Positions 1 through 13,639 of a stretch of 64,000 nucleotides of DNA are shown here, in pieces. Below the pieces are notes generated by a model that worked only from the letters and a program-made list of their open reading frames with translations, ran no database searches and had not been told where the DNA came from. Within the stretch, counting starts at the first letter, position 1. Every line of letters starts with the position of its first letter. This DNA is from Epiperipatus broadwayi. Taxonomy: Eukaryota; Onychophora; Udeonychophora; Euonychophora; Peripatidae. The stretch is taken from NCBI GenBank assembly GCA_028023455.1, contig JAQFVV010006216.1:4542877-4606876 (forward strand), in the 5' to 3' direction. A program made the position numbers and the translations under genes.

Positions 1-34
1 TAAATGCCACCAAAAAACTTTTTGATCTCAAAAA

Positions 35-244
35 ATGGTTACATACATACTGGGGCTTTTGGAAACAAAAATATACAGCAGCTCTCAAATTGATCCACAA
101 AAATATTTAGTCAGCCAAGGTTTTTGTGCGTGCTCAAGGCAATCATCATCACCATCAGGTGGCACAGGCATAGTTATATCCCACAACTGCCCTTTTGATT
201 CTTTTAAAATTATATATATACTGACTTCAATCTTATCATATTAA
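35..244 (+). pseudogene. LINE endonuclease, N-terminal fragment
   Basis: This open stretch carries LGLLETK near its start, which matches the catalytic QETK-type Glu motif of apurinic-endonuclease-like LINE nucleases (Gln replaced by Leu). A Gly/Ser-rich GGTGIVIS segment follows, where these enzymes have a GGVAIL-type strand. A stop after TSILSY separates it from the next endonuclease fragment, about 100 bases downstream. The role in the family is nicking the genomic target to prime reverse transcription. The fragment cannot work alone. The first ATG is simply the first one in frame, since the true start is outside the window. Confidence 0.6.
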
Positions 245-339
245 CACACCATCATAAAAATATCACGTTTAACCTAGTATTTGTATATATACCACCAGGC
301 TCTGTCATCATCTCCAGAATAATAGCAACAATAAATTCA

Positions 340-1149
340 ATGCTTACAGCAACACCAAATCCCATAATACTCCTGGGAGATTTCAACATGACCTACCAAA
401 CTTTTTTCACCAAATGGATCCATCAAATAACAATCCCACTTATGAGTGCTGAGGGTTTTCTCCCATCAAACTCAATATCTTTTAATAACAATAGATATAA
501 GTCACTTATTGATTTGTGTTTCTACTCACCAATGTTACATCATTATTTTAATCTTGAACTCTGTCCATCTATAATCTCAGATCATGCTGCTCAGTTCATC
601 ACCCTCGACCTAACAAAAATACAGAATACAACAATAGCCCTCCAAAAGACTATGAGAATACTTCTTCCAGCACAAACAACTGAATTCTTATACTCAGAAA
701 CATATATAATGCTCCAAAAACTTCAAAACATGTCACTCGATCCAGTACAAAAGTATATAGCATTCACCAATATACTTTCTTTCAACATCACTCATATTAC
801 CTGCAACTCAACACCCCCCACCAGATTATTAGCATTGGCAGATGAACTACATAAAAGAATAACCATTTCCAGACCAACTACAGATAATCAAACACAAATT
901 AAAAAACTTACAGAAATGTACAACAATACATGCAATACACTAAAGCAATATGTAGAAATAAAAAAGAAAAAAATATGCCTTACACAACAACATACTTGGA
1001 CCAGAGCATACATATGGTGGGCATTGGGATACCCATCCACAGTCAGAGTGCCTATGGCACTTGAAATAGATGGCTCTATAACAGCTGGACATAACATGAT
1101 CAACACTTTAAAAAAAACTGCAAAAACAGAGAGTGTACATACCAAATGA
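340..1149 (+). pseudogene. LINE endonuclease C-terminal part and linker to RT
   Basis: The 269-residue frame contains IILLGDFNM near residue 10 (the GDFN metal/DNA-binding motif) and ISDHAAQF near residue 80 (the SDH catalytic motif). These are the last two hallmarks of an AP-like LINE endonuclease. The remaining 180 residues are a Thr/Lys-rich linker of the kind found between endonuclease and RT. The frame ends just as the RT frame opens in another phase at about 1133, so a frameshift lies near 1140. The call as LINE endonuclease is firm; the clade is inference. Confidence 0.78.
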
Positions 1150-1954
1150 AGACATATTTGGAGACCCTGAAACAGACACACCAATAACAACAACTGACAT
1201 TGTATTTCAACTTGCAACAATAACAAACACATGTCACCCAGGACCACAAGGAATTCCCAAATTTGTGTTCAAACATCTTAGTCACTTCACAGCAAAATAC
1301 CTGTGTGATCTAGCCAATTACATATCCCAAAAAATTTACAACATACAAAGTCTATACCCAATTACAATGGTTCCATTTAACAAAAAACCAACAGCAATAT
1401 CATCTTTATCTAATCTAAGACCAATTTCAATGGGACCTTTAGGAATAAAAATTCTTGAAAGAGTGATAAAGGAAAAAATAGAACAACACATAATCCCTGT
1501 GTTATCATCAGCACAATATGCCAAAAAAGAATCATCCATTGGCCAGGGTGCCTTAATGTACAAAACAATTATCGAAGTAGTAAAAAAAAGAAAGAAATAT
1601 GCACCAATTATAGTTCAACTAGACATTGAGGCAGCTTTTGACTCAGTGCCTATAGCCAAATTATTAGACGTGCTGAAAAAAATAACAACACCTCCATCCC
1701 TACTATATATAATAGCCAATCTGCTACTCAGCCATAAAATTCACATCACATTGAATGGGAAAAAATCACCAGCCTTCAGACCGAGTCAATCTATCCCACG
1801 AGGATCCCCCCTGAGTGCCTTGCTCTTTACAATATATATAAATCCTCTATTAATAGAGATACAGAAAAAAATAAAAGGCATTCAAATTCCAAACACTGCT
1901 TTAAATATATCATGCATAGCCTATATGGACGAAAAAAATCACAGCCTCACTTGA
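1133..1954 (+). pseudogene. LINE reverse transcriptase, fingers and palm
   Basis: The 273-residue frame shows RT blocks in order: a fingers motif near residues 95-102 (LRPISMGP), palm motif A with catalytic Asp (LDIEAAFDSV, near 163), motif B (SIPRGSPLSALLF, near 222) and motif C near the end, read as AYMDE instead of the usual YADD. The change in the double-Asp motif, and the stop that follows it directly, mean the polymerase is inactive. It lies between the endonuclease frame and the zinc-knuckle frame, as in an intact LINE ORF2. Confidence 0.85.
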
Positions 1955-2108
1955 AAAGTCATACCTGTCAATATACACAAAGGTAGCACTATTTAATCAA
2001 CTTATAATTACAAAAATTACATACTACACACCTATAATCAAATTTGCAAAAACATTCATATCTAAAATCTCGTCAATCTGTAACAAACTAATATGGAAGA
2101 GAAATACA

Positions 2109-2834
2109 GTGGCAATCTCTTTAAAAAATCTGAGCAGACCACCACATAGCAATGGACTTGGACTCCATACAATCAATGTTTTTTACACACAGAAATCAGT
2201 AAATCTAATAACAGCAACCATAAAAAGATTTCCAGACCTGGAGTGTGTAATCAGTATAATACCCACAGACAGACCACCCCCTTCATATGGATATCTATCC
2301 ACACTGATTGAAGAACTAAAGCCAATATACAACAAAATATCACTCAATAATGACAACAAGTATACATACTGGGATATTTATAATATTCTATATCCAAACC
2401 AGACACCTAATCTACATCCATCAGTTCTTGGAATAGACAACAGGCAACTACTGCAACAATTCAGAAAATGGTCATTAGAACCAAAATTATTTGATTTTCT
2501 ACTTAAGCTTAATCTCAATGCTCTACCCACAACCCATTTCCTTAGATTTCGTAGATTCTATACAAATATAGACCCCATGTGTGGGCTATGTCATATAGAA
2601 GAAGAGACACAAGATCATTTTCTTCATTCCTGCAGTGCCCTAGAAACAATACGTCGCACAATGTTTACCACATACAGAAAGGCTATCATTTCAATTGATG
2701 AAATAATAAATACGTTTAAAAAGGCAACAACCCTGCTATTCGTGCAACATACAGCCTTTATGACTACTGGTATACCAGATGCACTTTTGCACTTGCCAAT
2801 AACCCTATACGCCGTTCAGCAACATATTCAATAA
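2109..2834 (+). pseudogene. LINE ORF2 C-terminal region with zinc knuckle
   Basis: This 241-residue frame continues ORF2 after a break at about 1955-2105. Near residues 155-175 it has CGLCHIEEETQDHFLHSC, with Cys-x2-Cys and His-x4-Cys spacing, the reverse-transcriptase zinc-binding signature at the C-terminus of several LINE clades. A conserved-looking PTTHFLRFRRF segment lies just before it, as expected for that domain. In the family the domain helps bind the RNA template. The first ATG is arbitrary because the real protein starts far upstream. Confidence 0.78.
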
Positions 2835-3176
2835 AACTAGAACTGTTAAGAAAAAGAGACAGCATCCTAGCTCAACCAGATGTATTTGCAGCCACATGGT
2901 CACACTTGAAACAAAGATCCAGTCTATGAAATATAAAGGCCAATAAGATAGATGATGACATTTTCAACATCAGCATTTTTTCCAACATTAAAAAAAATGC
3001 AAGCATAAACTGAACTAAATAGAAGACAAATTTAAAAACAAGAAAAAAAAAAGTATGCAGAAAAGATAAAGACTTATATACTGAAAGTTGTAATTTGTTT
3101 TTCATTTGTAAAAAATCAATATATTACTAGATGTGACTCTATAACTTTTTAGACTCAATAAAGTTTTGCTTTGAAA

Positions 3177-3177
3177 C

Positions 3178-3250
<73 letters not shown>

Positions 3251-3268
3251 CGATGATGATGATGATGA
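3177..3268 (+). repeat. LINE triplet tail, (TAA)n followed by (TGA)n
   Basis: About twelve TAA-type triplets run into about sixteen GAT/TGA triplets, with one CGA interruption near 3251. The block directly follows the LINE 3' end, whose AATAAA is at about 3157. It is most simply the reverse-transcribed tail, later expanded and point-mutated from TAA to TGA units. It also creates artificial Asn/Asp- or His/Tyr-rich frames on both strands, which are not genes. Confidence 0.9.
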
Positions 3269-6200
3269 AATTTCTCAAATATATTATTTTCTGAAGCACT
3301 GTGATTTCTTAAGTAAATACTTATATTCATACTGTGCAAATATTATGTTTCTTTTGGTATTTGGTGATCATGTATTTGTAATGGTGAGTAATCAACACAA
3401 CACAAAGTTTTATAAAAACAAGTTTAACAAAATTTATTATAGACTTTTAACAAAAAATTATATACAGTATTTACAGTTATATTTTACATAAATTACATAC
3501 TTTCTCACCAAAAAAAATAAAATAAAATCAACAAGTAAATAAGCCTTTACTCCGACTTATAAACTTTTGCACATTTATTTAAAATAATAATAATAATAAT
3601 TATGAATACACTTATAGTTGAACATAATATCTATTAATTGACATGTTTTAAACATATCTTTTTTCTAAGTATACACGAAAATATAAAAATATAACCTACT
3701 GAAGTAACATTCATTTTACAATATGTTCATAGATTTTATAATAAATTAATCAAACTTCTACTATGATAGTGCTGATGTTATTTAAAATATTTATCTTGGT
3801 TCATTAAATAAATAAATTGACTTGAATATAATAATATGATAGACATTCTTTTATATACCTTGCTTGGCACTACTCTTATCAAATCCTTATGTGTGTGTTT
3901 TATGTGTGCTCTAAAACATAAAATAATATTCACAAAATATAAGTACTCATTATATTTTATGTTATTTCTTCTGGATGTTCTCTTCTTTAAAAATATGCAT
4001 TACCATGTATAATCAAAATATTAAAAAATTATTAAAAAAATCTAGAATAATTTATTATCGCTTATATATTTTAAATAGTTTAATAAAATATGAAAATATT
4101 TGATTCTTTATTATTAAGTTTGCATTTACTTTCAATCTCATTTGTATTTAACTTCAACATAAAACAAAGCAAGAAAAACCTATCTCATCTTCTTTCAAAA
4201 TAATGATTCTACAATTCCAAAATTATTCATTATTTTCTTTCATAAATACAATTCTATATGATGCAATAACTTTTGAAATTTAGATAGCGATCCGATGTGT
4301 AGGCATGAAGAACTATAAAAATATAGAATAATCTACATGGCAACAGTGCATACAAAGAGGTATGACTTCTCTGTCTAATGACTCCACTATAAAAATAATG
4401 TTCAGGCTATTTATTCAACTACTTCGAACATTAAAATACTCAATATTAAGAAAGACACTGTCTTAGGATTACGTTATCTGTACTTGCATAACTACTAAGA
4501 TAATAATATAAGTTACTTTCTATTCCCCATAAATCCTACATGTAAGTATCCCATTGGTTTCTTTTTATAATCCAAGTCATTATCACTTAAAATCTTCATA
4601 ATAGCTTTATCCATCTACATCGCAAAATATCTAACATTACTCTAAACAATAAACAAAATTCACATATGACTTCAATAATCTAAAACTACTATAACAAGAA
4701 AAAGGTTTATTCACTTTAAAAATTTATCAATAGAAATACAAATGATTTTGTTTTCAGATATTAAAATCAATATTTTAAAACATTTCTAAAAATAGGATTC
4801 CTCCACTAAAGAGTCATATAAAAATTATATGTATCAGTAAATTATATTACAGTAGTAATATAAAAGAAGAGTATGCATATCTTTTTTTAAAAATTCTAAC
4901 TCATATCTCTAGAATAGCAATACAATTTTATGTGTAATTAATGCATGCACACATATTCATATGTTCATATGATATGGTACTACAATAAAAATATTCCAAA
5001 CAATTCTAAAAAATAAAATAAATTATACATCATGTCAAATATATTTTACAAATTTACTCACAGCGACATTAAATCTTGTCAGTCATTCTTAGACATTTTC
5101 TGGTCCCATATTTCATAAAAGAAACATATTAAATAATAATAACATTTACTCATCAAGACACTATCATACTTAGAAAAATATTTATAAAATTTTTACAAAG
5201 AATTAAAATATTTTTTACAATATTAATTAGGTTAGATTAATAAATATTTCAATGTAATTTTCCTACCTAACATTACTACAACTTAATACTATTGTTAGTA
5301 AACAAAATGATAAATAAGACTATATGAAAAACTACAAACCGTCATAAACTTAAAAAAATTATTTTCTTCCTCCTAATATTTCATCATTAGAAGTCCTTCA
5401 TAGAAGCTTACTCCCTGATGTTTGCTGCTAAGACAACCACTGTCTAACACTTGAGAACAAAAAAAACTTTCTCTGCAGCACGAAAACTCAAAAATGAAGA
5501 AAAAAATGAAAATGAAAAATGAAGTGAAGTCAACTTTGTATCCAGAATTATTTGAATAATAGTTATCAATCCTCTTATGAAAGTCTATAAAAATACAATT
5601 TATTGTCTGCAGCTTTCAAAAAAATAATTATTAAATGTGATGTTACTTGGGAAAGTTATAAAATAATCTCTGGAGTTTTCCCATTCACTAGAATTATATG
5701 GGTTCAGATGTATCTGTGACACCTATATAATTCCACGCGTATTTTTTTTACAGAAAATACGCAATTATATTTCATTAAAATTAGCATTTTTAATTAGCAA
5801 TTTAAATAAAGTTATTATAAAGTTATTTCAGTCAGGATATTATTTAATTACCTAGGTATTTTTTTTCTGACAAATAATTTTCCAAAATTGGTTTTTACAT
5901 TATTAAGTAACTGTGGTCTTTTTTTAAATAATGATGACTTGTCATATAAAATATTTGTAATACTATCAATTTTTTCTTTGAATCATTTTAAAGTAAAGTT
6001 TATAATAAACTTTAAAACAATATTTCTTTTAAAAAAATATTTACTACAACTCTTAAAATATACTTTTTTAAAATATTAAAAGTTACAATTTTTACTGTAT
6101 AACTTTTGCTTTTCACATACAGATAGCTATCCTTATGATATAATGCATTTAAAATACCAAATTTTCGAAGAATATATTTTTAATTTTTTCAACAATGTCC

Positions 6201-7440
6201 AAAATATTAAAATAAATAATATATATTTTTCCATTAATATTTTTAAAATTATATTTTTATTTGGAACTGTACTCCCATCTTTATTTTTCTTGAATATGTA
6301 CTTCTTTGTGGTATTAAATCCATAGCTATTGTGAAGCTGGCTCGAGCTTTAATAGAACAATTGGTAGGGAATTTGTTACTTTAACAATGCATGATTTTTA
6401 ACTTAGTAAATTTATAGTCTTTTCAATACTTTCTTTTAAAACAATAATTTCAAGTAATAAACTAGGCAATATGTTGATATTAAAAAAATATTATTAAGAG
6501 AGTTACTTAATTATTAAGCACCTATTTAAGTTATTAAAAGCACACAGAAACATGAGAGCACCCACTTTTATACTAAATTAAATTGATGATTTGATTGGCT
6601 ATTAGATCTTCAACTGGTAATCTAATTCACATATCAGTACTATCTTACACAATTAAATTTCAAAAATAAAAAAATCATGACTTATTAAATATTATGTTAT
6701 TTAATTCTAAATTAATTTTATACTTTTATTAAAACAAATTAAACATTTTAAAATAACATTTTAAAAATAATACTTTATTAATTTATCCAATATTTATTTT
6801 TAATGTACCTATTTTTTAAAATTTAATTTTATTAACTACATTTGCTTTAAAACCACCCAATTAAATCTTTTCTAACAGTTACTTTTATCTTGTGACAAAC
6901 AAATGTTTCAATTTTTAGAACAATTCTAAAGTAATTTTGAAACTATCACATGACTTTCAAACCCAGACAATGTAACATTTTCTAATTGCTGTCTGATAAC
7001 AGAAATAAATTTCTAATTATAAAAAATATATTAAAAATAATAATATAATAATAGAATTTGGAAAAATAATTTTGATACTATTAATTTAAACACATTTGTC
7101 CATCACAAAATATTATATTTTAAATACATAACTTATAATACAAATAATAAAAATAATATTTTTATTTTAAAATACATTGATTTATTTTAAAATTAGCTTT
7201 TAAGCACATGGTTACTAGGTTTTTTTAGCATATTATTTTACTATGGCCAGTTTTCCCAAGCATATAAAATCATAATATTTAATTTTTACTTTATTATTCT
7301 AACATATTAATATAGTTTTTTTATGTATTTACTACTCCTCATTTTACTTTAACAGAGCATTTTAAAACATTACCAACATTATAAAGTAGTCATACCAATT
7401 AAAATGTATCCTTAATTTAAATTTTTTTAAAAAAATTGAC
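3269..7440. other. AT-rich intergenic sequence, no gene seen
   Basis: The stretch is strongly AT-rich with homopolymer runs and short (TAA)n patches (for example 3580-3600). Open frames are below about 65 codons and rich in Phe, Ile, Lys and Asn, as chance frames in such DNA are. I see no protein motif, tRNA-like box or long inverted repeat. Confidence 0.6.
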
Positions 7441-7443
7441 TCA

Positions 7444-7656
7444 GTGAATCTATTTGGACCTAATCAACAGGGTACAATATATATATATATTGTACCAGTC
7501 GAAAAAGCACCACCTCAACTGCAAGTCGGATCCAAACTCAGGCAGTTCAAACTGAATTCAAACCCAACTCACCAGCTCAGATTAGTAGAAATTGATGGTA
7601 CAGTGCTATGCACCAAGAAACTAGCTCAATGGTTGGTTAGGATTAGAGACCCCTGA
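7444..7656 (+). other. Short open stretch of higher complexity, unidentified
   Basis: Within AT-rich surroundings, this 213-base block is more GC-rich and keeps one frame open for about 70 codons. It has no recognisable domain. Its 5' part contains a perfect palindrome (7471-7496). Its 3' part contains CTAGCTCAATGGTTGG, which resembles a tRNA A box, but no B box follows at tRNA spacing. It may be a fragment of a mobile element or a decayed exon; the sequence alone does not decide. Confidence 0.25.
7471..7496. repeat. Perfect 26-bp palindrome
   Basis: GGTACAAT, an alternating (AT)n core and ATTGTACC form an exact self-complementary 26-mer able to extrude as a cruciform. The outer eight bases on each side are not simple repeat, so the symmetry is more than (AT)n alone. 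Confidence 0.8.
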
Positions 7657-10241
7657 ACTGACATTAATATCGGATAATTAATTAACTTAAGATACTTTTT
7701 TAAATCGAATCATTTGTATATGTTCGGGTTGCCAACACAGACAGCGAGCATTAATATTAAAATAATTAATGAATAAGATAATTAAGAAACTAAAAAACCA
7801 AGTGTGTTTAGAAAATATTTAATAATAATAGTTTGTTTTGTTTGAATTTTAAATAATGATTATATTAATTAATTCTAATCCCTAAACAAAGTTTATAATT
7901 ATAAGAAGAGTGGCAGTCCTTATTATATGCCAATGAATATTACGCAATATTTTGGAATTCTATATCTATGCTTCCAACAAGAAAATAAAGGCAGATAAAG
8001 GTATTCATTTGTAAAAGAAATTATTATTCTAATTTTATTTTGACAGAATGTGAGATTTATTTTCACATTCGCAAATCCAGTCATGAAGAGCAAGATGCAT
8101 ATTTTAGGGCATAACTTTAATCTTTATTGGAAAAACATTTACTTTGAGATAACTGAGAATTTGTTTAACTTTAATTGAAATCACTTCATCACGAATTACA
8201 AGCATCAGAACAGGCTTTACCAGAACAGAGAGGCAACAGTGCTGACAAATTATGAGCTATAAAATGAAATTGAAAGACAATGGCTAGTCGATGTTCTAAG
8301 TTTTATGGCAGCTTGTATTTGACAAGTCTTATGCCCTTTAAGTAGATGGAAACACAGGAAAGCCAGGCCAAGTTGTAACTACAAGCCTTTGGTGTTCCAA
8401 ATATAACATGAGAGGAGGAGGAAGTGCTTTCTTCCTCGATAATTTAAAATAACAAATATTATCATCGACAAGCCTAATGGAGCGGAAGATTGCTCTATGT
8501 CAGCAACATTTGATGATGATGACTTGAGAGTCACCGTTTGAAAAATAAAACCCAATTATAGAATGCTCTATATGATGACTTGATCAATTTAATTAAAGTC
8601 AAATGAGCTTTTAACTAAAATTATTTTAAAGTATTTGTAAATCATATTAATTATGCCCCAAACATCGCCCTTCCTGAATCTTAAAAGAAAATAACAGAAA
8701 TTTGAATTAGAATATATTTGATTCCTTTATCGGCCCTTTTGCAAAAACATTTTAACATACGTGAATAAATAAATATTGGTGAATGCGAAAAAAAAAACAT
8801 TTTAACATTATGTGGATATATAAACATTTGGAAATTAGATAGGAGCTGGGGACATAGGGGAAAAACAGAGCTAATAATTTATTATTAGCCAATTATAAAA
8901 TAACAAACATTTAATAATGTCTTTCGACTTGATTGGTTGATAGAACTGTATAAATCTAGTTCTAATGGGTGAGAATTATTATCAGATTTAATATTATATT
9001 ATTTGCGTGAGGCAAATGGAACAAAGGGCTTATCGAGTCGAAGGATTATTGGCATATAATTAAAAATAAACAACATTAATAAATCACATGATAAATATAT
9101 ATAATATAGTAAATGAACCGCCAAGTAAGAAAGGAGAAAGTTAAATTTAAAGACTAGAGATTTAGAATTATGACATAATTTAAAATAGCATAAATAAAAG
9201 GGTTTACACAAAGTATTATATTTATAGAATGAAAAGAGCTCTTAAAGGGAGTGTAAAGTTCGGAAACTGGCCAGATAGTTTAAGGTTCATTATGGAAATA
9301 TATTACCCATTTCTTCCGGGGCTGTTTTCCTTAGTTTACATGTCCAGGTTGGTAAAACCTAGGCACCATTTGGTCAATTACTTGAACAGTATTTTAATGA
9401 ATTTTTACAATTTTAGTAGCATGATTGATCCAGAAAAGATTCAGCAGCTTCATTGAAGATTTTTAGGAGACTTCAGGAACAAAAGCCAGATTCCTGACAT
9501 TTAGCCCTTTACCATGATAGGAACACTATTTGAATTAATGATTTAAAATGCATAGAGTTTACTGCACTTCTCTACAACAAAGATGGCTTCTTTTTCTCCA
9601 AACTTTTCAGAGCTATATATACTGTAATTGATGCCTTCGGGCTAGCGCTTCTTTCATTATCAATGCAACAAAATTTACTGATTGTTTTTAGATACATTCC
9701 TTTGATAAGGCTTTCAAACTCATTAACTAGAATTCATTTTCTAATTAGAAAATGAATTTTTAAAATCAGAAAATGATTTTAATTAGGAAATCCTTACATT
9801 TTAAATACTTATTTTTTTTCTAATTAATAAAACTTTATCTATTGTTTTTGGAAAGGGAAAATCTGAAAGCTTATCAAAAGAATGTAGCTTTTAATCAATA
9901 AAACTTTAACAAATTATTTAAAAATAAAATCAAACATTCCCGATGCAATTAAACTTTCGAACAATTATATATATATAAATATATATGCACAATCCATGCA
10001 GTTATAATATATATAAATTCATGAATAATTCTATCATGAATTTATTAATAGGATTGATCAATTTAAACGTGAAATGAATTAATTTTAATACACATTTCTA
10101 TAATAGTTTTTCTTTATGGAAATTAGCAGGGATTGAGCGTATAAAGCCCCATTGCATTAGAAATTTAAGGCTAGTACTAGGGAGTTGAAGTGGGCTTATG
10201 GTTTAGATGTCATGAAGCTAGGATCAAACTCAGATCTGATT
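7657..10241. other. AT-rich intergenic sequence with one doubtful frame
   Basis: Mostly AT-rich DNA. A 75-codon frame at 9229-9456 (+) has a fairly mixed composition but no motif, no clear splice sites and no poly(A) context, so I do not call it a gene. Around 8040-8540 the sequence is less AT-rich and could be an old element. Short self-complementary patches occur at 9735-9780 and 9965-10045. Confidence 0.5.
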
Positions 10242-10301
10242 GCTTCAATATATATATTGAGATAGTATTTTCTGCCATCTCATATATATATATATTGAAG
10301 C
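10242..10301. repeat. Hairpin at the left edge of the LTR element
   Basis: GCTTCAATATATATATTGAGAT and a complementary arm ending ATATTGAAGC enclose a loop of about 15 bases. The right arm overlaps the inferred first bases of the 5' LTR (TGAAGC, from 10296). The hairpin may therefore be partly pre-existing AT-rich target and partly LTR. Confidence 0.6.
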
Positions 10302-12514
10302 TACAAATATATACATATTATATATATATATGTTTGCTTCATTCACTGCGGTTTAACTAAAGACCCTGAGTCCAGCCACAGGGAAGGTAGGCTAAATTTA
10401 AATCAAGTAGAAATTTTAAAACATTCCATAAATTTCATGAAATAAAATTAAAAGATTTTATTTTAAATAACAAAATAAAATTCCTAGAATCACAGAACTC
10501 ATTAGAGAAAAAGATTAGTTAGATAGGAATAATTAATTAAAAAGTTTAATTAAAAATAAGATAGCAGAACAATGGCATTGGAATGTAAGATGGCCAACAA
10601 GTTAGGTATAAAGTGAGAGCTTGTCTTTTGTTCTCTCTCTTTTACCTGGCTCAGCTCTACTGCTTGGACCAAAAAGCAACTACAAAAATTTTTTTTATTG
10701 GAGAAGAAACAAAGAAATATAGTTAACTTTTTGGAAAAAGCTCTCTGCAACCAGGAAAATATCTTAGCTCCCTCCTGAACAAATTCATAAGCCATCAGTC
10801 TTCTATAGCCAAGAAGAAAAAGAACTGAAAATGGGGCTGAGGAGACTTTTCTCTCTATCTCTCGATTGTTTTCCTGTCTACTGGAGCTTGAAAGATGTAA
10901 CCCAAAAAATATAGAGTGCTAGAACAATTTTACCCGACCAATTCCTGCTGCTATAAATGGATAACCAAAGACAGAAATCACCTTAAGCTATCAGTATAGA
11001 CTGTGGATCAAAATGTCTTCATGGTTATCTAATAAAGATGTACAGAATCTTAAAAGATTACCATTAACTTTAACTTACACTTGTATTTTATTTTTCACTT
11101 TGGCTTAAATCATAAACTTAGGTCATTTAGGTGTTATAAATATATATTTGTATTTAAAATTTATAGCCTGATATTTTAATATTTTCATTATGTTATTTTT
11201 TTGACAAGTATAATGATGAATCTTAATCTTATCAATATATACATAAATCTTTTGTTTTTTGTTTGTTTTAGAACACCATTATACTTTACTAGAATTGTAT
11301 ACTTACTCTTATTTCCCCCTTTTTTTAAAAAAAGAAAACAAGTTATTTCTTTCTTATGGTCAGGAATAAATATATGTATATAGGTGGAACTGGAAGAGAA
11401 AAATAATCTAATTTCATTTATTTCTACTTGCTTGACCCACTACGAAATATGAGGACATTTCAGATTTATCATAAAACTTCTTTGCATAAAAGCTTCTCCA
11501 TTCCAATTCCCTCCTGCATTTGTCTTACTGTTATAGTTTTTTTTTATAAATTATTTGAAAGAGAGAGAAATGCATGCAATTGTCTTTTAGAAAATTAATA
11601 AGGTATTTTTTTTAATTTATACTTAGCAATAAAAAATAGGCCAGTATATTTATCAAAAGGTTAAATTTTCTGTATTTTAAAAGAAAGATCCACTCCTACT
11701 TTATATATTTTTTATTACTCTGTAAAGTCAACCTGGGTTTTACTAATGTATATGTATAGAATGTATATAGCTTAAGCATTCATAGTTTTTTAAATGTAAG
11801 AGAGGAAACAGTACAGTTATATATATAAATTAAAATCTTTATTTAACTCTAAGGGTGAGCTAGTTAAATAGTGATTAATTATTAATATACATATTTTTGT
11901 ATATATATTGCTAGTTAAAAGGGGTAAATAGTTGTTTTTAAGAATGGATATTTTCTCAGTCTCAGAACATTTTGAAGTTATATGTATATTTACTTAAGTT
12001 TTTTTAAAGTTAATGGTCATTTGATTGCATTTTCTTATATTGTGTTACTCGGTGATTCATGGGTATCTCAAATACTTCTACTTTGCTCCTATCATTGTTG
12101 CTTCATATGCTAACACTTTTCCCAGATTTCTATCTATGAAAGATGGATCTCTAAATTTGTCAAATAGTTTTTTTCTTTTGGACACAAGCATTTATATTTC
12201 ATCCTGAGCTTGGATCACGCTGAGGCAAATGAGCCCCTTTTCTGTAACTGCATGTTAGACACAGAGCGCTATCCAGACCCAGTTTACTTTGTATGAAGTT
12301 TTTGTGCCCTGAGACTCACTTTCTAAATCCTCAAATTGAATCACCAAGGACCATGATAGTTTTATTTTATGATAGATTCAAGCCTTGACATTCATATGCT
12401 CAAAATATTATCATGTAAATCTGAAAATATCTGCTGGCGGTTTTACCTTTTATTTGTCATTGAAATCCATCTAGATTTGAACATTGGCCTCATTTCTATT
12501 TAGCTAGTCCAAAT

Positions 12515-13470
12515 GGTATTTTTCTCACCTACTGGATGAGCTACCAGGTGACACTGCAGAACCACCAAGAAGCCTGTAAGTAATAAATTTCTATACAAAA
12601 ATAGCTGAAATTGATGGAAAATTAAAATTAAAATGCCTAAGGCAAGATATCAAAAGTACATAAAAATCAAGTAAAAATTTTTGCCTAAGGCAAGTATAAA
12701 ATCAAGTGAAATAATACGTATATTTTAAAAAATACACACACACACACAAGTGAAATAATATGTAAATTTTAAAAAAGTACCTATGCACAAAATTGGTAAA
12801 AATACACAAAATAACCATTAAAATTAAAATGGCTAAGGCAAGATATCAAAAGTAAGTAAAAAATCAAGTAAAAAAATTAGCCTAAGGTCAGTAAAAAATC
12901 AAGTGAAATAATACGTAAATTTAAAAAAAGTACACACACAAGTGAAATAATACATACATTTTTAAAAAGTACACACACAAATTCGGTAAAAATACATTAA
13001 AGTAAGTAAAAATCAAGTAAAATTTTTTGCTTAAGGCAAGTATAAAATCAAGTGAAATAATACGTAAATTTTAAAAAAGTACACACACAAAATTGGTAAA
13101 AATATGCAAAATAGCCATTAAAATTAAAATGCCTAGGGCAAGATATCAAAAGTAAGTAAAAAATCAAGTAATAAAATTAGCCTAAGGCCAGTAAAAAAAT
13201 TAGCCTATGGCCAGTAAAAAATTAAGTGAAATAATACGTAAATTTAAAAAAGGTACACACACACAAGTGAAATAATATGTAAATTTTAAAAAAGTACACA
13301 CACACAAAATCGGTAAAAATACATTAAAAATGAATCTATGGAAAATTAAAACACCTGAAGTGAGAAATGGATAATTAAAATGCCTAGGTCAACAAATAGA
13401 GCAAATCCTCAAACCCCCACAAAAACTATAACACCTAAGGCAAACAAATCAAAAAATTAAAAATCAAACG
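12515..13470 (+). repeat. Left outer arm of foldback 1, with minisatellite
   Basis: The arm is the inverted counterpart of about 16684-17498. After the terminal 90 bp it consists of diverged tandem units of roughly 200 bp. Each unit has GTGAAATAATACGTAAATTT, a short (CA)n, GGTAAAAATACA and AAAATGCCTAAGGCAAGATA. The same units, reverse-complemented, fill the right arm, so both arms derive from one sequence. Confidence 0.85.
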
Positions 13471-13479
13471 AACCATTAA

Positions 13480-13639
13480 GTTTTTTCTGTTTTTGTTGCC
13501 TAATTCAAATTTCATAGCGTTTTTGGGGGTTTTTTTTAGAAGAATTTGTTTGATTTTTAATTTTTTGATTTGTTTGCCTTAGGTCTTATAATTTTTGTGG
13601 GGGTTTGAGGATTTGTTCTATTTGTTGACCTAGGCATTT
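13480..13639 (+). repeat. Extra direct copy of the inner end of the right arm
   Basis: About 160 bp beginning TTTTTTCTGTTTTTGTTGCC match 16620-16776 in the same orientation. The 3' half is also inverted relative to 13380-13470. The central palindrome therefore sits between two direct copies of an arm segment, suggesting recombination or template switching during its acquisition. Confidence 0.75.

Larger units (their letters stand above)
1..3268 (+). mobile_element. Non-LTR retrotransposon (AP-endonuclease LINE), 5' end outside the window
   Basis: Reading 5' to 3', the stretch carries the parts of an AP-endonuclease LINE in the normal order: endonuclease, reverse transcriptase, a C-terminal Cys/His knuckle, an AATAAA-containing 3' end and a triplet microsatellite tail. 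A TAA-type tail together with a C-terminal zinc knuckle is known from I/Tad1/R1-like clades, so I infer that broad group; the clade is not resolved. The frame is broken at about 250-340, 1140 and 1955-2105, and the RT active site is altered, so the copy is dead. The 5' end, including any ORF1, lies upstream of base 1. No target duplication can be checked. Confidence 0.88.

Noticed and set aside
888-1247. 119-codon minus-strand frame
   Set aside because: It lies antisense to the LINE endonuclease/RT junction and has no motif.
3102-3491. Frames with long Asn/Asp, Ile or His/Tyr runs on both strands
   Set aside because: They are translations of the LINE's TAA/TGA triplet tail and need no coding explanation.
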